Program-made: the position numbers and the translations under genes
Source of the DNA: JACNKV01 sp964422145
GTDB lineage: Bacteria; Fidelibacterota; Marinisomatia; Marinisomatales; JACNKV01
Assembly: GCA_964422145.1 (NCBI GenBank)
Contig: CAYQZV010000005.1
Location: 1-64,000, forward strand
Direction: 5' to 3'
Length of the DNA: 64,000 bases
In this document: in pieces, positions 36,597 through 46,272 of the stretch
Layout of the letters: each line of letters starts with the position of its first letter
Position numbering within the stretch: the stretch's first letter is position 1
The notes under the pieces: model-generated
Database searches by the model: none
What the model was told of the DNA's origin: nothing
The model's input: the letters and a program-made list of their open reading frames with translations, nothing else

Positions 36597-37242
36597 AGAA
36601 AATAATATTGACGCCCATTTTTAATGCGGCTTCCCGAATGGGAGCAGGGTCATGGTGAGCTTCTTCGTCTTCCCAACCGTCTCCCAGATCACTTTCATAC
36701 GTATAAAGGACCATGAGCCGTTCGCCTTCAAACAATCCGAAAGCTTGGGGTGGTTTCCCGTCATGTTCGTGAACTTTAGGTAATCCTTGCGGAAAATCGT
36801 AATAACTGTGGAAAATCGAGTGATCGTATGGCAGCTCAACAAAATCTTTATTGGGAAACACTTTTTTCATCTCTCGCCGGAAGGACTCATCTAATCCATA
36901 ATTATCATCGGCATGAAGAAACACCCCCCGCAGAAGCGCTTCCCTGAGGATTATGATCTCCTCCTCGCTAAAGCGAATATTTCCATGCCCGGTCAAATAT
37001 AAAAACGGATAGTTGTACAAATCGTTATCCGTCAGACGAAGATGGACTTCTTCTCCGACATTTTTCACGGACGTTTCCGATGCAAAATAGTTCAGCAGAT
37101 TCGGGATACTGCTCGGATCAGAATACCAATCCCCGCCGCCGTCGTAATGAATTCGTGCGATGGTGAATGACTGAGCCTGCATCACTGAAAATGCGATGAT
37201 CAGACTTGCTATAATATTCTGTATGATTTTTTTGAATGTCAT
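36580..37242 (-). CDS. DUF4159 domain secreted protein
   Basis: Start 37242 gives a signal peptide (MTFKKIIQNIIASLIIAFSVMQAQ); the frame extends further upstream but into the promoter region. The 220-residue protein has the DUF4159 pattern: R-I-H-Y-D-G-G-G-D-W-Y, Y-P-F-L-Y-L-T-G-H-G, G-V-F-L-H-A-D-D-N-Y-G, L-P-Y-D-H-S-I-F-H, and Y-E-S-D-L-G-D-G-W-E-D. The domain has a GATase-like fold without a proven activity. It leads the seven-gene minus-strand run. Confidence 0.82.
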   Translation of the reverse strand: MTFKKIIQNIIASLIIAFSVMQAQSFTIARIHYDGGGDWYSDPSSIPNLLNYFASETSVKNVGEEVHLRLTDNDLYNYPFLYLTGHGNIRFSEEEIIILREALLRGVFLHADDNYGLDESFRREMKKVFPNKDFVELPYDHSIFHSYYDFPQGLPKVHEHDGKPPQAFGLFEGERLMVLYTYESDLGDGWEDEEAHHDPAPIREAALKMGVNIIFYALTQ

Positions 37243-37440
37243 ATCTACTGTTAATGAGTATAAACCGGATATGTTCCGATTTGAATCCAACACATAAATT
37301 AGCGAAAAAACGATTGTGTAAATAATAGAAAATTGACGGAAACAGCCAAATGTTACACGCGTGAAAAAACTGATATTTTCAAGGGGCTCACAAGGAATTT
37401 TTCTTGTTCGATACCGATAAAATCCGTTAGCTTGACAATC

Positions 37441-39294
37441 ATGCAAGCCAGATTTCACATGATCCTGCTCACTGTATTGATTCAGTGCTCAACCGTCGCA
37501 TTTTCCGCCGTTCCGGAAGATTCAGTCAAAACATATTTATGGGGATTGATCAAAATCACCCAAGATAATGAATTGAAATATGAAGACGGTTATTTTCTTG
37601 ACCAGCTCCTCCATCCCAGGGAATTCAGTGAGCCGATCACCTTTCTTCCTTTAGAAATCGGTTATGGGATATCGGTGAACGGCGGCGGCGGTGAGGATTT
37701 AGGCAGATCAAAAACCGGATGGATTCGATTTGAAGAGAATCCGCCGAATTCGTATGACGGAGGTCATATTGGGAACCGGATCGGCCACCAACTTGAGATT
37801 GATTTTCTCAAAATGAATCTTAGTCATTACTTGTTGAAATCAAGCTGGGCGGACATTCAGTCGGGCTTGTTTTTGCGGTATTCAACAATATTTTTCCCGG
37901 CGAGTCTTTCAGGCACCGGATGGGATGACATCAATCCGTCTTGGGTGGTTACGGGCAAAACATTCTCGCCGCGGGTTCTCACCTACGGTATGAGTCATTC
38001 GTGGATTTTCCAGCGGTCTAAGAATTGGTTTTTGTCATTTAAATATACATACGGTGTGGCGTTTGCCAAATTTTACCACAACAAGGATACGATCCAATAT
38101 GATGCAACTCCCAGCGGATGGGGACCCGCAACATCGTACTCCGGCGGATTCAGATGGATTTTCGACCCCGGAATGAAAAACCGTTATGCGATCGGGATAG
38201 ATTTTAAACATGTATACACCAAAATCGATCGGATTAAAGACAAACAAAATCTGACACCGATCTCACGATTTGATCTGAATAATTTCGGTTTGTTTTTTAC
38301 CATCGATGTTTTTTACGGCGGACGGAAAACATCCGGGGATTTTGGAAAAGAATATTATTATCATCGCGACTATATCAGTGCCGTAGAAAAATTTAGGAAC
38401 TTTATCCATAATTATCCTACGCATACAAACCGATATAAAGCAGAAGAATATATCCAAAAAGCCATGCCGAAAATACCTCACCAGCTTCTCCGGGAGGGGA
38501 TGAGTTTTGATGAAAGAAATCTAATCGAAAAAGCGTTGGACAGATACTTGAGAGCGCGGGTCATTGCTACTGATCCGGGGATGACTTCCAGTCTCAATAT
38601 TCGGATTGATCAAATTGCCGATAAACAAATCTATGACGCTGAATTATTGTTAGAGAAAGGACTTTGCAGAGAAGCATTATCGGTCATGCAGCGGGTTTCA
38701 ACTTATTCAGAAAAAGGACGTAAAGAACTCCCAAGGTTCCAGGCGCAGGTGTATCTGCGAGACGGTGAAATTGCACTTGAAGCCAAGTTCTTTAAAAAGG
38801 CTCTCCATCTATTTGCGAAAGCACTTTCTCAAGATCCTGACCTCGCTTTAGAAATCGGAGTTTTACAGCATCAAATAGCAGTGGGACTTGTGGCTCAAGC
38901 TAACCAAATCACCGATCCTGAAGCGATCAGATTAGCGATTGAATCTCTGGAAATGGCGAAACAACTATCCTCAGAGTTCCGGGAATCCGATTATCAAATA
39001 TTACTGAAGCTGAAAGAAAAGTTGAACAAAACGGAAGCTGTCAAACAGCAGTCCAAAATATTAAAGAAGATGGATAAAACCCGAGACGACCTAGAGATGC
39101 TGCGGGGACCGAGAGTAGAGATAGGAATGACCATCCCTGAAGTTGAATGGATTTTGGGAGAACCTAGGGATAAAATCCACCAACAAAACGTCGAGGGACA
39201 AGATCGTCAGTTATGGCTTTATGACATCGATGGTGATAAGCAGCTGCAGATCACCTTTTTGGATTTTATTGTAATCCGAGTCGAAACGAAGTAA
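37441..39294 (+). CDS. Outer-membrane beta-barrel protein with TPR and BamE/SmpA-like C-terminus (unknown function)
   Basis: ATG 37441 (or 37459) begins a signal peptide (ILLTVLIQCSTVAFSA). Residues about 30-310 show alternating strands with aromatic ends, as in an outer-membrane barrel (e.g. W-F-L-S-F-K-Y-T-Y-G-V-A-F). Residues about 320-540 are TPR-like helices. The last 60 residues read G-M-T-I-P-E-V-E-W-I-L-G-E-P and W-L-Y-D-I-D-G-D-K-Q-L-Q-I-T-F, the BamE/SmpA fold. Such an arrangement suggests envelope assembly or lipoprotein-linked scaffolding. The gene is divergent from the DUF4159 operon across about 200 bases. No ribosome site is clear. Confidence 0.62.
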   Translation: MQARFHMILLTVLIQCSTVAFSAVPEDSVKTYLWGLIKITQDNELKYEDGYFLDQLLHPREFSEPITFLPLEIGYGISVNGGGGEDLGRSKTGWIRFEENPPNSYDGGHIGNRIGHQLEIDFLKMNLSHYLLKSSWADIQSGLFLRYSTIFFPASLSGTGWDDINPSWVVTGKTFSPRVLTYGMSHSWIFQRSKNWFLSFKYTYGVAFAKFYHNKDTIQYDATPSGWGPATSYSGGFRWIFDPGMKNRYAIGIDFKHVYTKIDRIKDKQNLTPISRFDLNNFGLFFTIDVFYGGRKTSGDFGKEYYYHRDYISAVEKFRNFIHNYPTHTNRYKAEEYIQKAMPKIPHQLLREGMSFDERNLIEKALDRYLRARVIATDPGMTSSLNIRIDQIADKQIYDAELLLEKGLCREALSVMQRVSTYSEKGRKELPRFQAQVYLRDGEIALEAKFFKKALHLFAKALSQDPDLALEIGVLQHQIAVGLVAQANQITDPEAIRLAIESLEMAKQLSSEFRESDYQILLKLKEKLNKTEAVKQQSKILKKMDKTRDDLEMLRGPRVEIGMTIPEVEWILGEPRDKIHQQNVEGQDRQLWLYDIDGDKQLQITFLDFIVIRVETK

Positions 39295-39309
39295 ATTGTA
39301 TCAAAATGT

Positions 39310-39329
39310 CTCTGATATTCCGATCAGAG
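39310..39329. terminator. Weak hairpin between convergent genes
   Basis: CTCTGAT at 39310-39316 pairs with ATCAGAG at 39323-39329 around a 6-nt loop. There is no long T-run, and it overlaps the end of the minus-strand gene, so its role as a terminator is doubtful. Confidence 0.3.
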
Positions 39330-40442
39330 TAAATGGGCGTTTTTCGAAACGAACCTAATCTCCTGAAGAACCACTTTTAAAATTCCCGCAGCCGGAACGG
39401 CAAATAACATACCCAGCGGGCCAAGGAGCGTTCCACCGATCAGTAGTGCGATCATCACCATCATTGGATGCAGCCCGACACTTTCACCGACCAGGATCGG
39501 TGTCACGAAATTATTGTCGATTTGCTGAACAATGATGAACATGACGATAATATCCAAAATGAAAAATGGCGACGGGATCACGCCAAGCAGCACGTGTGCG
39601 GCTGCGGCTTCATTCCCAAGGTTATTCATAAACGCGATGAGAATGGCAGGGATCATCCCGACGAACGGACCGACAAGGGGAATCAAATTAGCCAACCCGG
39701 CAATAATTCCGATGAAGATCACCAAAGTGAGATTGGCTCCAAACAGGTTGAGAATGAGCAACCCGATGATGGAGAGCAACGCGACACTTCCGGCGGCTAA
39801 CAATTGTCCGTGGAGGTAATTGGAAACCTGCTTTTCCATATTGTACATTAGCCGCAGTCCGACTTCAAAATATCGATTGGGGAAGAGACTGGCGATTGAT
39901 CGCTTGAAATGGTAATACTCGTGCAGTAAGATGATAGTGAAAATAATAACCATGATCGATGTGAAAATGAACGAACCGATTGCTCCGGCGAATGCAACTA
40001 ATCCTTCAAGCAGCTGCCCGATATTGGATTTGATCGAATCGACAAAATTGGTATTTTGAGGAATGGCATCATGAACAAAATCCGGCAGCGATGCAACAAA
40101 AGTGTGTAGTGTAGTGTTCATGGTCTCAACGGTGTTCTCTTCATTCAGCCGTTTGGAAAAATCCTGAACCTGTTCCATAAATCCTGATGCAAATCCGATG
40201 AAGAAAACCAGGATCACTGCCACGTTTATCCCTGAAAAGATCAAAACGCTCAAGCCGCGGTTTCTGATCTTTCGTTCTAAATAGTCGGTTCCTTTTAGCA
40301 TGATCGTTGTAAAGAGAAATGCAAAGATCAGCATCACGATCACCGAGGAAATATAGGGCCAAATAATGTATAGAAAACCCAAAGCCAGCAACCCGAAAAG
40401 GATGCGGAGGATCATATTAAGCGGATTTGAACTGGTATTCAT
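39324..40442 (-). CDS. AI-2E family transporter (PerM/TqsA-like permease)
   Basis: The 372-residue protein has about eight transmembrane segments, including I-L-F-G-L-L-A-L-G-F-L-Y-I near the N-terminus and the conserved late region G-L-A-N-L-I-P-L-V-G-P-F-V-G-M-I-P-A and G-L-H-P-M-M-V-M-I-A-L-L-I-G-G. Family members export autoinducer-2 or act as Na+/H+ antiporters or general permeases; the substrate cannot be predicted. It is spaced 3 bases from the cyclic-nucleotide-binding gene upstream, so the two are likely co-transcribed. Confidence 0.9.
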   Translation of the reverse strand: MNTSSNPLNMILRILFGLLALGFLYIIWPYISSVIVMLIFAFLFTTIMLKGTDYLERKIRNRGLSVLIFSGINVAVILVFFIGFASGFMEQVQDFSKRLNEENTVETMNTTLHTFVASLPDFVHDAIPQNTNFVDSIKSNIGQLLEGLVAFAGAIGSFIFTSIMVIIFTIILLHEYYHFKRSIASLFPNRYFEVGLRLMYNMEKQVSNYLHGQLLAAGSVALLSIIGLLILNLFGANLTLVIFIGIIAGLANLIPLVGPFVGMIPAILIAFMNNLGNEAAAAHVLLGVIPSPFFILDIIVMFIIVQQIDNNFVTPILVGESVGLHPMMVMIALLIGGTLLGPLGMLFAVPAAGILKVVLQEIRFVSKNAHLL

Positions 40443-40445
40443 AAG

Positions 40446-40949
40446 TTAATCCTTGCGGTTTTGAATAAGCAGTTCGTTTGTTTTCCGTAATCGGGTTCCG
40501 ATAACCCGGGAAAGGTTTAGCAGTAACTTATTCCCGAGTTCAGGATTCCGCTCAAGCAGTGAAAACAGATCCGGGCGGAAAAATCCTAGCAATCTTGAAT
40601 GAACCGTTGTGATAGCGGTGGCAGACCGGATGTCGTCATCCAATAAAGATAATTCCCCGAAAAATTCTCCGTCACTTAATTCCGCTAACACATTTTTCTT
40701 TTCATCGGCGCCTTCAACAAAAATCTCTACTTTCCCGGATAAAATCACGAACATCCCTTCGCCCGGGGCGTTTTCTTTAAAGACAGTTTCGCTCGGTTTG
40801 TAATTTCGCTCGTGAATGAGTTTTTCGATCTCTTTGTATTCACGGTTTTTCAATCCATGAAAGATCGGAACTTGTTTTAGTGTTAAGACAGTTTGATTAT
40901 CTGATGATTTCCAATGACTGAAAATATTTGTCCAAAGTGCGTTCTTCAC
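40446..40949 (-). CDS. Cyclic nucleotide-binding domain protein (no DNA-binding domain)
   Basis: The 167-residue protein is a single CAP_ED/cNMP domain: G-E-G-M-F-V-I-L-S-G-K-V-E-I-F near residue 64 and the phosphate-binding cassette G-E-F-F-G-E-L-S-L-L-D-D-D-I-R-S-A-T-A near residue 92. No helix-turn-helix follows, so it is not a CRP-type regulator; it may gate the adjacent permease or another partner. It is the first gene of a two-gene unit reading leftward from 40949. Confidence 0.88.
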   Translation of the reverse strand: MKNALWTNIFSHWKSSDNQTVLTLKQVPIFHGLKNREYKEIEKLIHERNYKPSETVFKENAPGEGMFVILSGKVEIFVEGADEKKNVLAELSDGEFFGELSLLDDDIRSATAITTVHSRLLGFFRPDLFSLLERNPELGNKLLLNLSRVIGTRLRKTNELLIQNRKD

Positions 40950-41249
40950 TATATTCCCTCAAAATAGTTTATCAGAAAGTAATGAGATGAGAAAGGAAAA
41001 AGTAGGTATTTTTTTTGAATCATTTCTAACCAAAATGTTAAGTCAATTTTACTTTAGTATTTTATATATTCAATGTATCTTAGATTATAAAAATGTATGT
41101 ATTAGTTAGCATAATTTAGTTTCTTGACATTTGCTAGGATATTTATTAAACTGTGATACCAATAATACTGGTCGATAAATGTTAAGACATATAGATGTGT
41201 AAATTATCATTTATCAGTTTCCTATTAATCGTTAGGGAGGGGTTACGTC
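40950..41249. other. AT-rich divergent intergenic region
   Basis: About 300 bases separate the cNMP-binding gene (minus) from the T9SS protein gene (plus). It holds a possible promoter at 41124-41152 and a ribosome site AGGGAGGGG at 41233-41242. I see no other gene, repeat or RNA. Confidence 0.5.
41124..41152 (+). promoter_or_regulatory. Candidate promoter for the T9SS protein gene
   Basis: TTGACA at 41124-41129, a 17-base spacer and TAAACT at 41147-41152 resemble sigma-70-type elements, 98 bases before the start codon. The -10 match is imperfect. Confidence 0.4.
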
Positions 41250-44200
41250 ATGAAACATAATAGTGTCCGTGAATATATATTTACTAGTGTTTTAACAATA
41301 TTCGTTCTGCTTTGTAATTTTCTTATTTCACAAGAAATTGGGAGTACATTTATTTTTCAAGGGAAAGATCATAATTTCTATAGTCAAGAATATTTATTTA
41401 GCTCAACTTGTCAATATTCGACTGAAAATGCAAATTATTTCACTCAAGATGCACAGATAAATGATTTTACGATATCTCCTTATGACCCGTCAATATTTAT
41501 CGTTACAACAAACTCAGGCGTCTTAGTGTCATATGATGCAGGTATCAGTTGGCAACCCAGGAATGGAACGACCGGTAGCGATGCTCTGCCATTACGACCT
41601 GAAAACAATTTGGCTAATATTTACCAAATTGCCGAACAGCACAAAGAAGAAGTTTACTCAATTGCATTTGAAGATGATATGACTTGGTGGGTTGCTTTAA
41701 GAGGAGATGGTGATACAAAAACTGTTTATCGAACCACTAACTCCAGTGAAACATGGCGAAGAAAGAGTACGGGTCTGCCCACATTTAATTCTCATAACCC
41801 GACGGCAAATAAGATATTCTTTACTCAAGAGAATGGTTATCCCTGGGCTGCCACCACGGGAGGTTTATTTTATAAAGATGGCTCAAGATTTAAGAATAGA
41901 AGCGGTGCATTTCCTGTCCCTGAAATTAATGATTGGCCTGCAATTCCCGCCTATGATATTTCATTATTGAATGACTCAACACTTTTTGTGGCTACTGAAT
42001 TTGGGTTATTCAGTGGTTCAGTTGAAGAACAATTTCAAGATGCTCTTCCGATTGGGGGTGGGACAATAGACATTCTTTCAACCCAAAGTGATAATCCAAC
42101 AGAAGAATTAACACTTATTTTAAATCATACAACAGATCAAGGTCAAATAATTGCTCCTGGTCAATATATCAATTTAGTTGATACACAATTTAATATTTAT
42201 TGGAAAGGACAAATCGCTCTGAATGAACCTACAAATGAGTTCTTCATTACTATCAAAAATGAAAATATTTATTGGGGTAGTGAGCTAACAGATTATTCAT
42301 TGATCTCTATTGAGTTCCTTACTGCTCATTCAGTTCAAGATTTAAGGATTACTCAGGTTACAATAGATAATCAGGGAACTTTATACTGCAGTTCATCAGA
42401 AAATGTCTTCCGATACAACGCTGATACTAATGAGATGGAGAATCTTGGATTTGAAGATTCAGCTATCCTTTCATTAGCGACGTCTCCAATACATGGCATG
42501 ATATACCTAGGGACAAATAACGGTTTATATTATCTTAATCCTGACTCTAGCTGGGAGTTGATTTCTCCATCTATTAACCATATAAACGGGATTGATTCAT
42601 ATCCTTTAGATGTGAGGAGCATAGAGTTTGATGGTGATCGAATTTACTTTGCCGGACATTTAGGCGGATTACATTATTCAGATAATAACGGTGAAACTTG
42701 GAATAACATGAATTACGGATTAACGCATCGTTCGATTGAAATGGCTGATGTAGAAACTGTTTCCCAATCGGTTGAATATTCCACACCAGCTGATGAAACG
42801 ATGGGTATTTATGAATCCGTTCAATATCACATTGGGGATTATTCTGATGTAGATGAAAATGGTAAAGTGAATATCCTGTTTATGGACATCCTTGATAATT
42901 GCTACAACAGCTTGGATGATTTATGTTATGATTATTATTTTGATGACGATAATATTACCGAATCAGAGATAGATCTACCATCAAATAACTCTGATGTCAT
43001 ATATATCGACTCAGACCCGTTTTTACCTTCAGAATCAGCAAACAGTATTTCTAAAGCATTGGGAAAACTTGCATTCGTTTCAGTTTCAGTAGATGAAGAC
43101 AAATGGTTTGTTGAAGGAGTGCCTGAAATGGCAAGTTATTTTTGCGGATACAGGAGTATTGATGAGTTTTTTCAACTCTACCATAACAATTCTCTGACCT
43201 TCTGGGGTGATACGTCGAGGGATTTAGAAATCAGCCTAAGCTATTTAACAGTATTATATTTATATGAACAGTATTTCTATAATGATCCTGATGTAGATTA
43301 TTTACGCAGTTTCAAATCGCTTGTCCAGAATGAATCTATTGGTATAGGCGCAATAAATGAGTGTTTAAATTTGGCAAGTTATACCGACACATTTGCAGAT
43401 GTATTTAACAATATTGCAATTGCTACTCTTTTAGATCAAGTTGATGATGTAGACTTTTACGGCGGTAAATATCGATGGCAAAATGCGAACGTTACTACTA
43501 GTTTTTCAACATATCCCTGGCCAGAAGGTGTTAGTGCTGCAGCCCCATACTTTGAAACCATAAACAGGTGGGCATTTAAGATTAATAAATCTCTTGGGAT
43601 CAATCCAGCTAACGGAAATGATTATTCTCCAACGCTTGGAGATGTCATCACGTTTCAGGGGAGTGATGATGGTGATTTCAATGTTTTCTGCATTAAAAAT
43701 GAAGATTTTTATTCACTTTCAGATTCAGCTGTAGTATCGGAGATTGATTTAAATTTAAATAATGCAGGAATTATAGATGTAACTGATTTCGGCGATGAAG
43801 ACTCTCCGTTCCAATTGGTATACAATATCATTACAAATCATTCAGATGAATTTGAAGATGCAAATTATATCATTTCGAATTCATTTAATGATTATTCCTT
43901 AAATCCATGGAGCGATGAAGATGTTCATGTCTCTCACATTATAGATCAAATAGGATTTAACATTACTTGGAATGATTTATGGTTAGACGATCAACCTGAA
44001 GATGACTTAAACAGAACCTCGGATATTACAAACTTAACATATCAAGAATTCAAGGAGTGGCACTATTCCAAACAACAAGTAAGTGAAAACACTCAAAGAA
44101 TTCAGGATATGCAGGGATTTGAAGGATTTAAAGTCGTCAAAGAAGAAGTGTATATTGAAAACTCTTTTATAGAATTTAATGAAACAGACGCAGTGTTAAA

Positions 44201-44588
44201 TCATGAATTCTATGATGTCCCACAAAATGGAGATATAGTCGAAGGGAAGGTGGTTGTATCATTAGCAGGTAATTATTTCTTAGAAAATAGATATGCCAAA
44301 GTTTATTTAGATAGCCATTTGGTAGGAACGGCGACTTTGGGTTATGGTCACCCTTCTTCAGACTGCCCGAGTTATGGTGGGAATCATGATATTTTTGAAA
44401 TACCGCTCTCTGAAGATTTGTTAAATGAGATTTCATCAGATGGTGAGATCATCGTCACTACTGAAAATTATGGTGGAGTTGAAGCGTTTTGTGAAGAGAA
44501 TTTTGTGAATGTCGATTATATATTCATCACAATTCTCAAATTATTGCTGAAAATTATTCTGGGAATCAAATCCCGGATTATGATGTAA
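41250..44588 (+). CDS. Large T9SS-secreted protein, N-terminal part (gene split by frameshift)
   Basis: This frame gives 1112 residues with a signal peptide (F-T-S-V-L-T-I-F-V-L-L-C-N-F-L-I-S) and a strong ribosome site. Residues about 65-500 have sortilin/BNR-like repeats: S-Y-D-A-G-I-S-W, Y-R-T-T-N-S-S-E-T-W and S-D-N-N-G-E-T-W. A middle region (about 530-760) resembles the helical part of secreted M30-type peptidases, with W-F-V-E-G-V-P-E-M-A-S-Y-F, but no HExxH is visible. The last 25 residues in this frame are low-complexity and unrelated, while the -1 frame continues a natural sequence into the gene at 44660. Confidence 0.7.
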   Translation: MKHNSVREYIFTSVLTIFVLLCNFLISQEIGSTFIFQGKDHNFYSQEYLFSSTCQYSTENANYFTQDAQINDFTISPYDPSIFIVTTNSGVLVSYDAGISWQPRNGTTGSDALPLRPENNLANIYQIAEQHKEEVYSIAFEDDMTWWVALRGDGDTKTVYRTTNSSETWRRKSTGLPTFNSHNPTANKIFFTQENGYPWAATTGGLFYKDGSRFKNRSGAFPVPEINDWPAIPAYDISLLNDSTLFVATEFGLFSGSVEEQFQDALPIGGGTIDILSTQSDNPTEELTLILNHTTDQGQIIAPGQYINLVDTQFNIYWKGQIALNEPTNEFFITIKNENIYWGSELTDYSLISIEFLTAHSVQDLRITQVTIDNQGTLYCSSSENVFRYNADTNEMENLGFEDSAILSLATSPIHGMIYLGTNNGLYYLNPDSSWELISPSINHINGIDSYPLDVRSIEFDGDRIYFAGHLGGLHYSDNNGETWNNMNYGLTHRSIEMADVETVSQSVEYSTPADETMGIYESVQYHIGDYSDVDENGKVNILFMDILDNCYNSLDDLCYDYYFDDDNITESEIDLPSNNSDVIYIDSDPFLPSESANSISKALGKLAFVSVSVDEDKWFVEGVPEMASYFCGYRSIDEFFQLYHNNSLTFWGDTSRDLEISLSYLTVLYLYEQYFYNDPDVDYLRSFKSLVQNESIGIGAINECLNLASYTDTFADVFNNIAIATLLDQVDDVDFYGGKYRWQNANVTTSFSTYPWPEGVSAAAPYFETINRWAFKINKSLGINPANGNDYSPTLGDVITFQGSDDGDFNVFCIKNEDFYSLSDSAVVSEIDLNLNNAGIIDVTDFGDEDSPFQLVYNIITNHSDEFEDANYIISNSFNDYSLNPWSDEDVHVSHIIDQIGFNITWNDLWLDDQPEDDLNRTSDITNLTYQEFKEWHYSKQQVSENTQRIQDMQGFEGFKVVKEEVYIENSFIEFNETDAVLNHEFYDVPQNGDIVEGKVVVSLAGNYFLENRYAKVYLDSHLVGTATLGYGHPSSDCPSYGGNHDIFEIPLSEDLLNEISSDGEIIVTTENYGGVEAFCEENFVNVDYIFITILKLLLKIILGIKSRIMM

Positions 44589-46138
44589 TAGAACAAAATC
44601 ACTATGCTTATCAAGTATTTGCTGTTTTTGACGGTGTTGAATCAAATCCTACGTCACAAATGATTCAAACTGCTTACGGGTCTGATAATTTATCAAATCT
44701 TTGGACAACATTTTCCAATTTTGGAAATTATGGTGATCCACATGTACCTGAAGGTCGTCCATCAATGGAATGGCCGGGTAGTTCTGGGATTCATTATCTT
44801 TGGGAAGGACGGTTGTGGATAGGAGCAATAGTTGATGGAGAGAAACGAGTATCTCATGCTGATTATGGTCAATATGAATTTCATCCAGATGGCGCAGCTG
44901 ATGCATACACACCGCTTGGATTAAATCATTTTGAATATGAAACTTCGTTTAATGATTTGGTCGGTCCGCATACTACTGCCCCATTGAATATTAAGATCAA
45001 TCAACTATCTAAATTATTACCATATACCAATGATGAAGTATTAACCAATACTGCAATTATAAAGCAAGATATTGTCAATATTGGTACGGAAAACTTGAAT
45101 GATTTAATTGTATCGTTTGTTTTCGATTGTGATGTGGGAACTGGTTTTGGTAACAGATACCCACATATTGATGATTTGGTGGATTATGACGGCTGGGATG
45201 GAGAAGATTCTGATACAGACTTAGAAGACATCGTTGAAAATTATGACTGGAATGGTAATGGCGTTTTAGATGGGTACGATGAAAATGGGATTCCTTATGG
45301 ATGGGAATTTTACAGCAGCGAAATATACCCAAATCCAAATTATAACGAAGCTATGGTTAGCCCGGATGGTTTCCCTGATGAATATCAAGTGATCGTAACA
45401 GAGAATGACACGATAGTTCTTGACAGACAAATGTCATATATGTATGATGGGGATAATCCATCAACACCGGAAGATGACACAGCAGAAGAAGGGCACGTTA
45501 AGGGATTTATTGGGCTTCGTACAATGAAAAAACCGGTAGAAAATGTTTTATCTCATCAGTGGTGGAATTGGGAGAGTAATCCTTACACAGATCGTGAAAA
45601 GTACGATTATATGGCAGGAGTACATCCTGCAAGTGATGGTTATCTTTTTATCCCTAATCCTCTTCATATTGATGCCCCGCCTTTTGATTACCACTTTATG
45701 TATTCAATGGGTGATTTTGATGTCTTAACTCCAAACGACACATTGAAATTGGTAACCGGGATTGCAGTCGGAAAGGGGATTATGGGTCTTCGTCAAAATA
45801 TGGATGCCTTGTACATTTATTGTGATTCAACTGATATTGATTTATCAACCGATGACAAGGATATAAACATTCCATCAGCCTTCAAGTTGTATGCAAATTA
45901 TCCTAATCCATTTAACCCAATTACGATTATAGGATTTGAGTTGCAAAGCAATAGTGAGGTCAACTTAAATATTTATAATTTAAGAGGTCAGTTGGTTGAC
46001 ACGATATTAAATGAACATATATCAGCCGGCTATCATAAAGTGATTTGGAATGCAAGAAATTATCCATCCGGGATTTATTTTGCCAGACTTACAGCTGGAG
46101 ATTATTCTGCTACCCAAAAGATGATATTACTGAAATAA
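44495..46138 (+). pseudogene. C-terminal part of the split T9SS-secreted protein (sorting domain)
   Basis: The frame is open from 44495 to 46138, but its first ATG is 44660, and residues before it (A-E-N-Y-S-G-N-Q-I-P-D-Y-D) are plausible protein, so it continues the upstream gene after a -1 shift around 44500-44530. The mid part has W-P-G-S-S-G-I-H-Y-L-W-E-G-R-L-W-I-G-A, common in FCB secreted proteins. The last 80 residues are a type IX secretion sorting domain: N-Y-P-N-P-F-N-P, then N-L-N-I-Y-N-L-R-G-Q-L-V and P-S-G-I-Y-F-A-R-L. If expressed separately it has no signal peptide and could not be exported. Confidence 0.75.
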
Positions 46139-46272
46139 CATTCAGTGACATAGGATTACCGTTATTATAGTAATGGGGTGTAGACTTTATATTCAAGAAA
46201 TTTCTGTGTCCAGAATTAGATCAAAATAAAACGCATTGCGTTCCCTTATATGAACTGGGTATTTTCTGGGCA

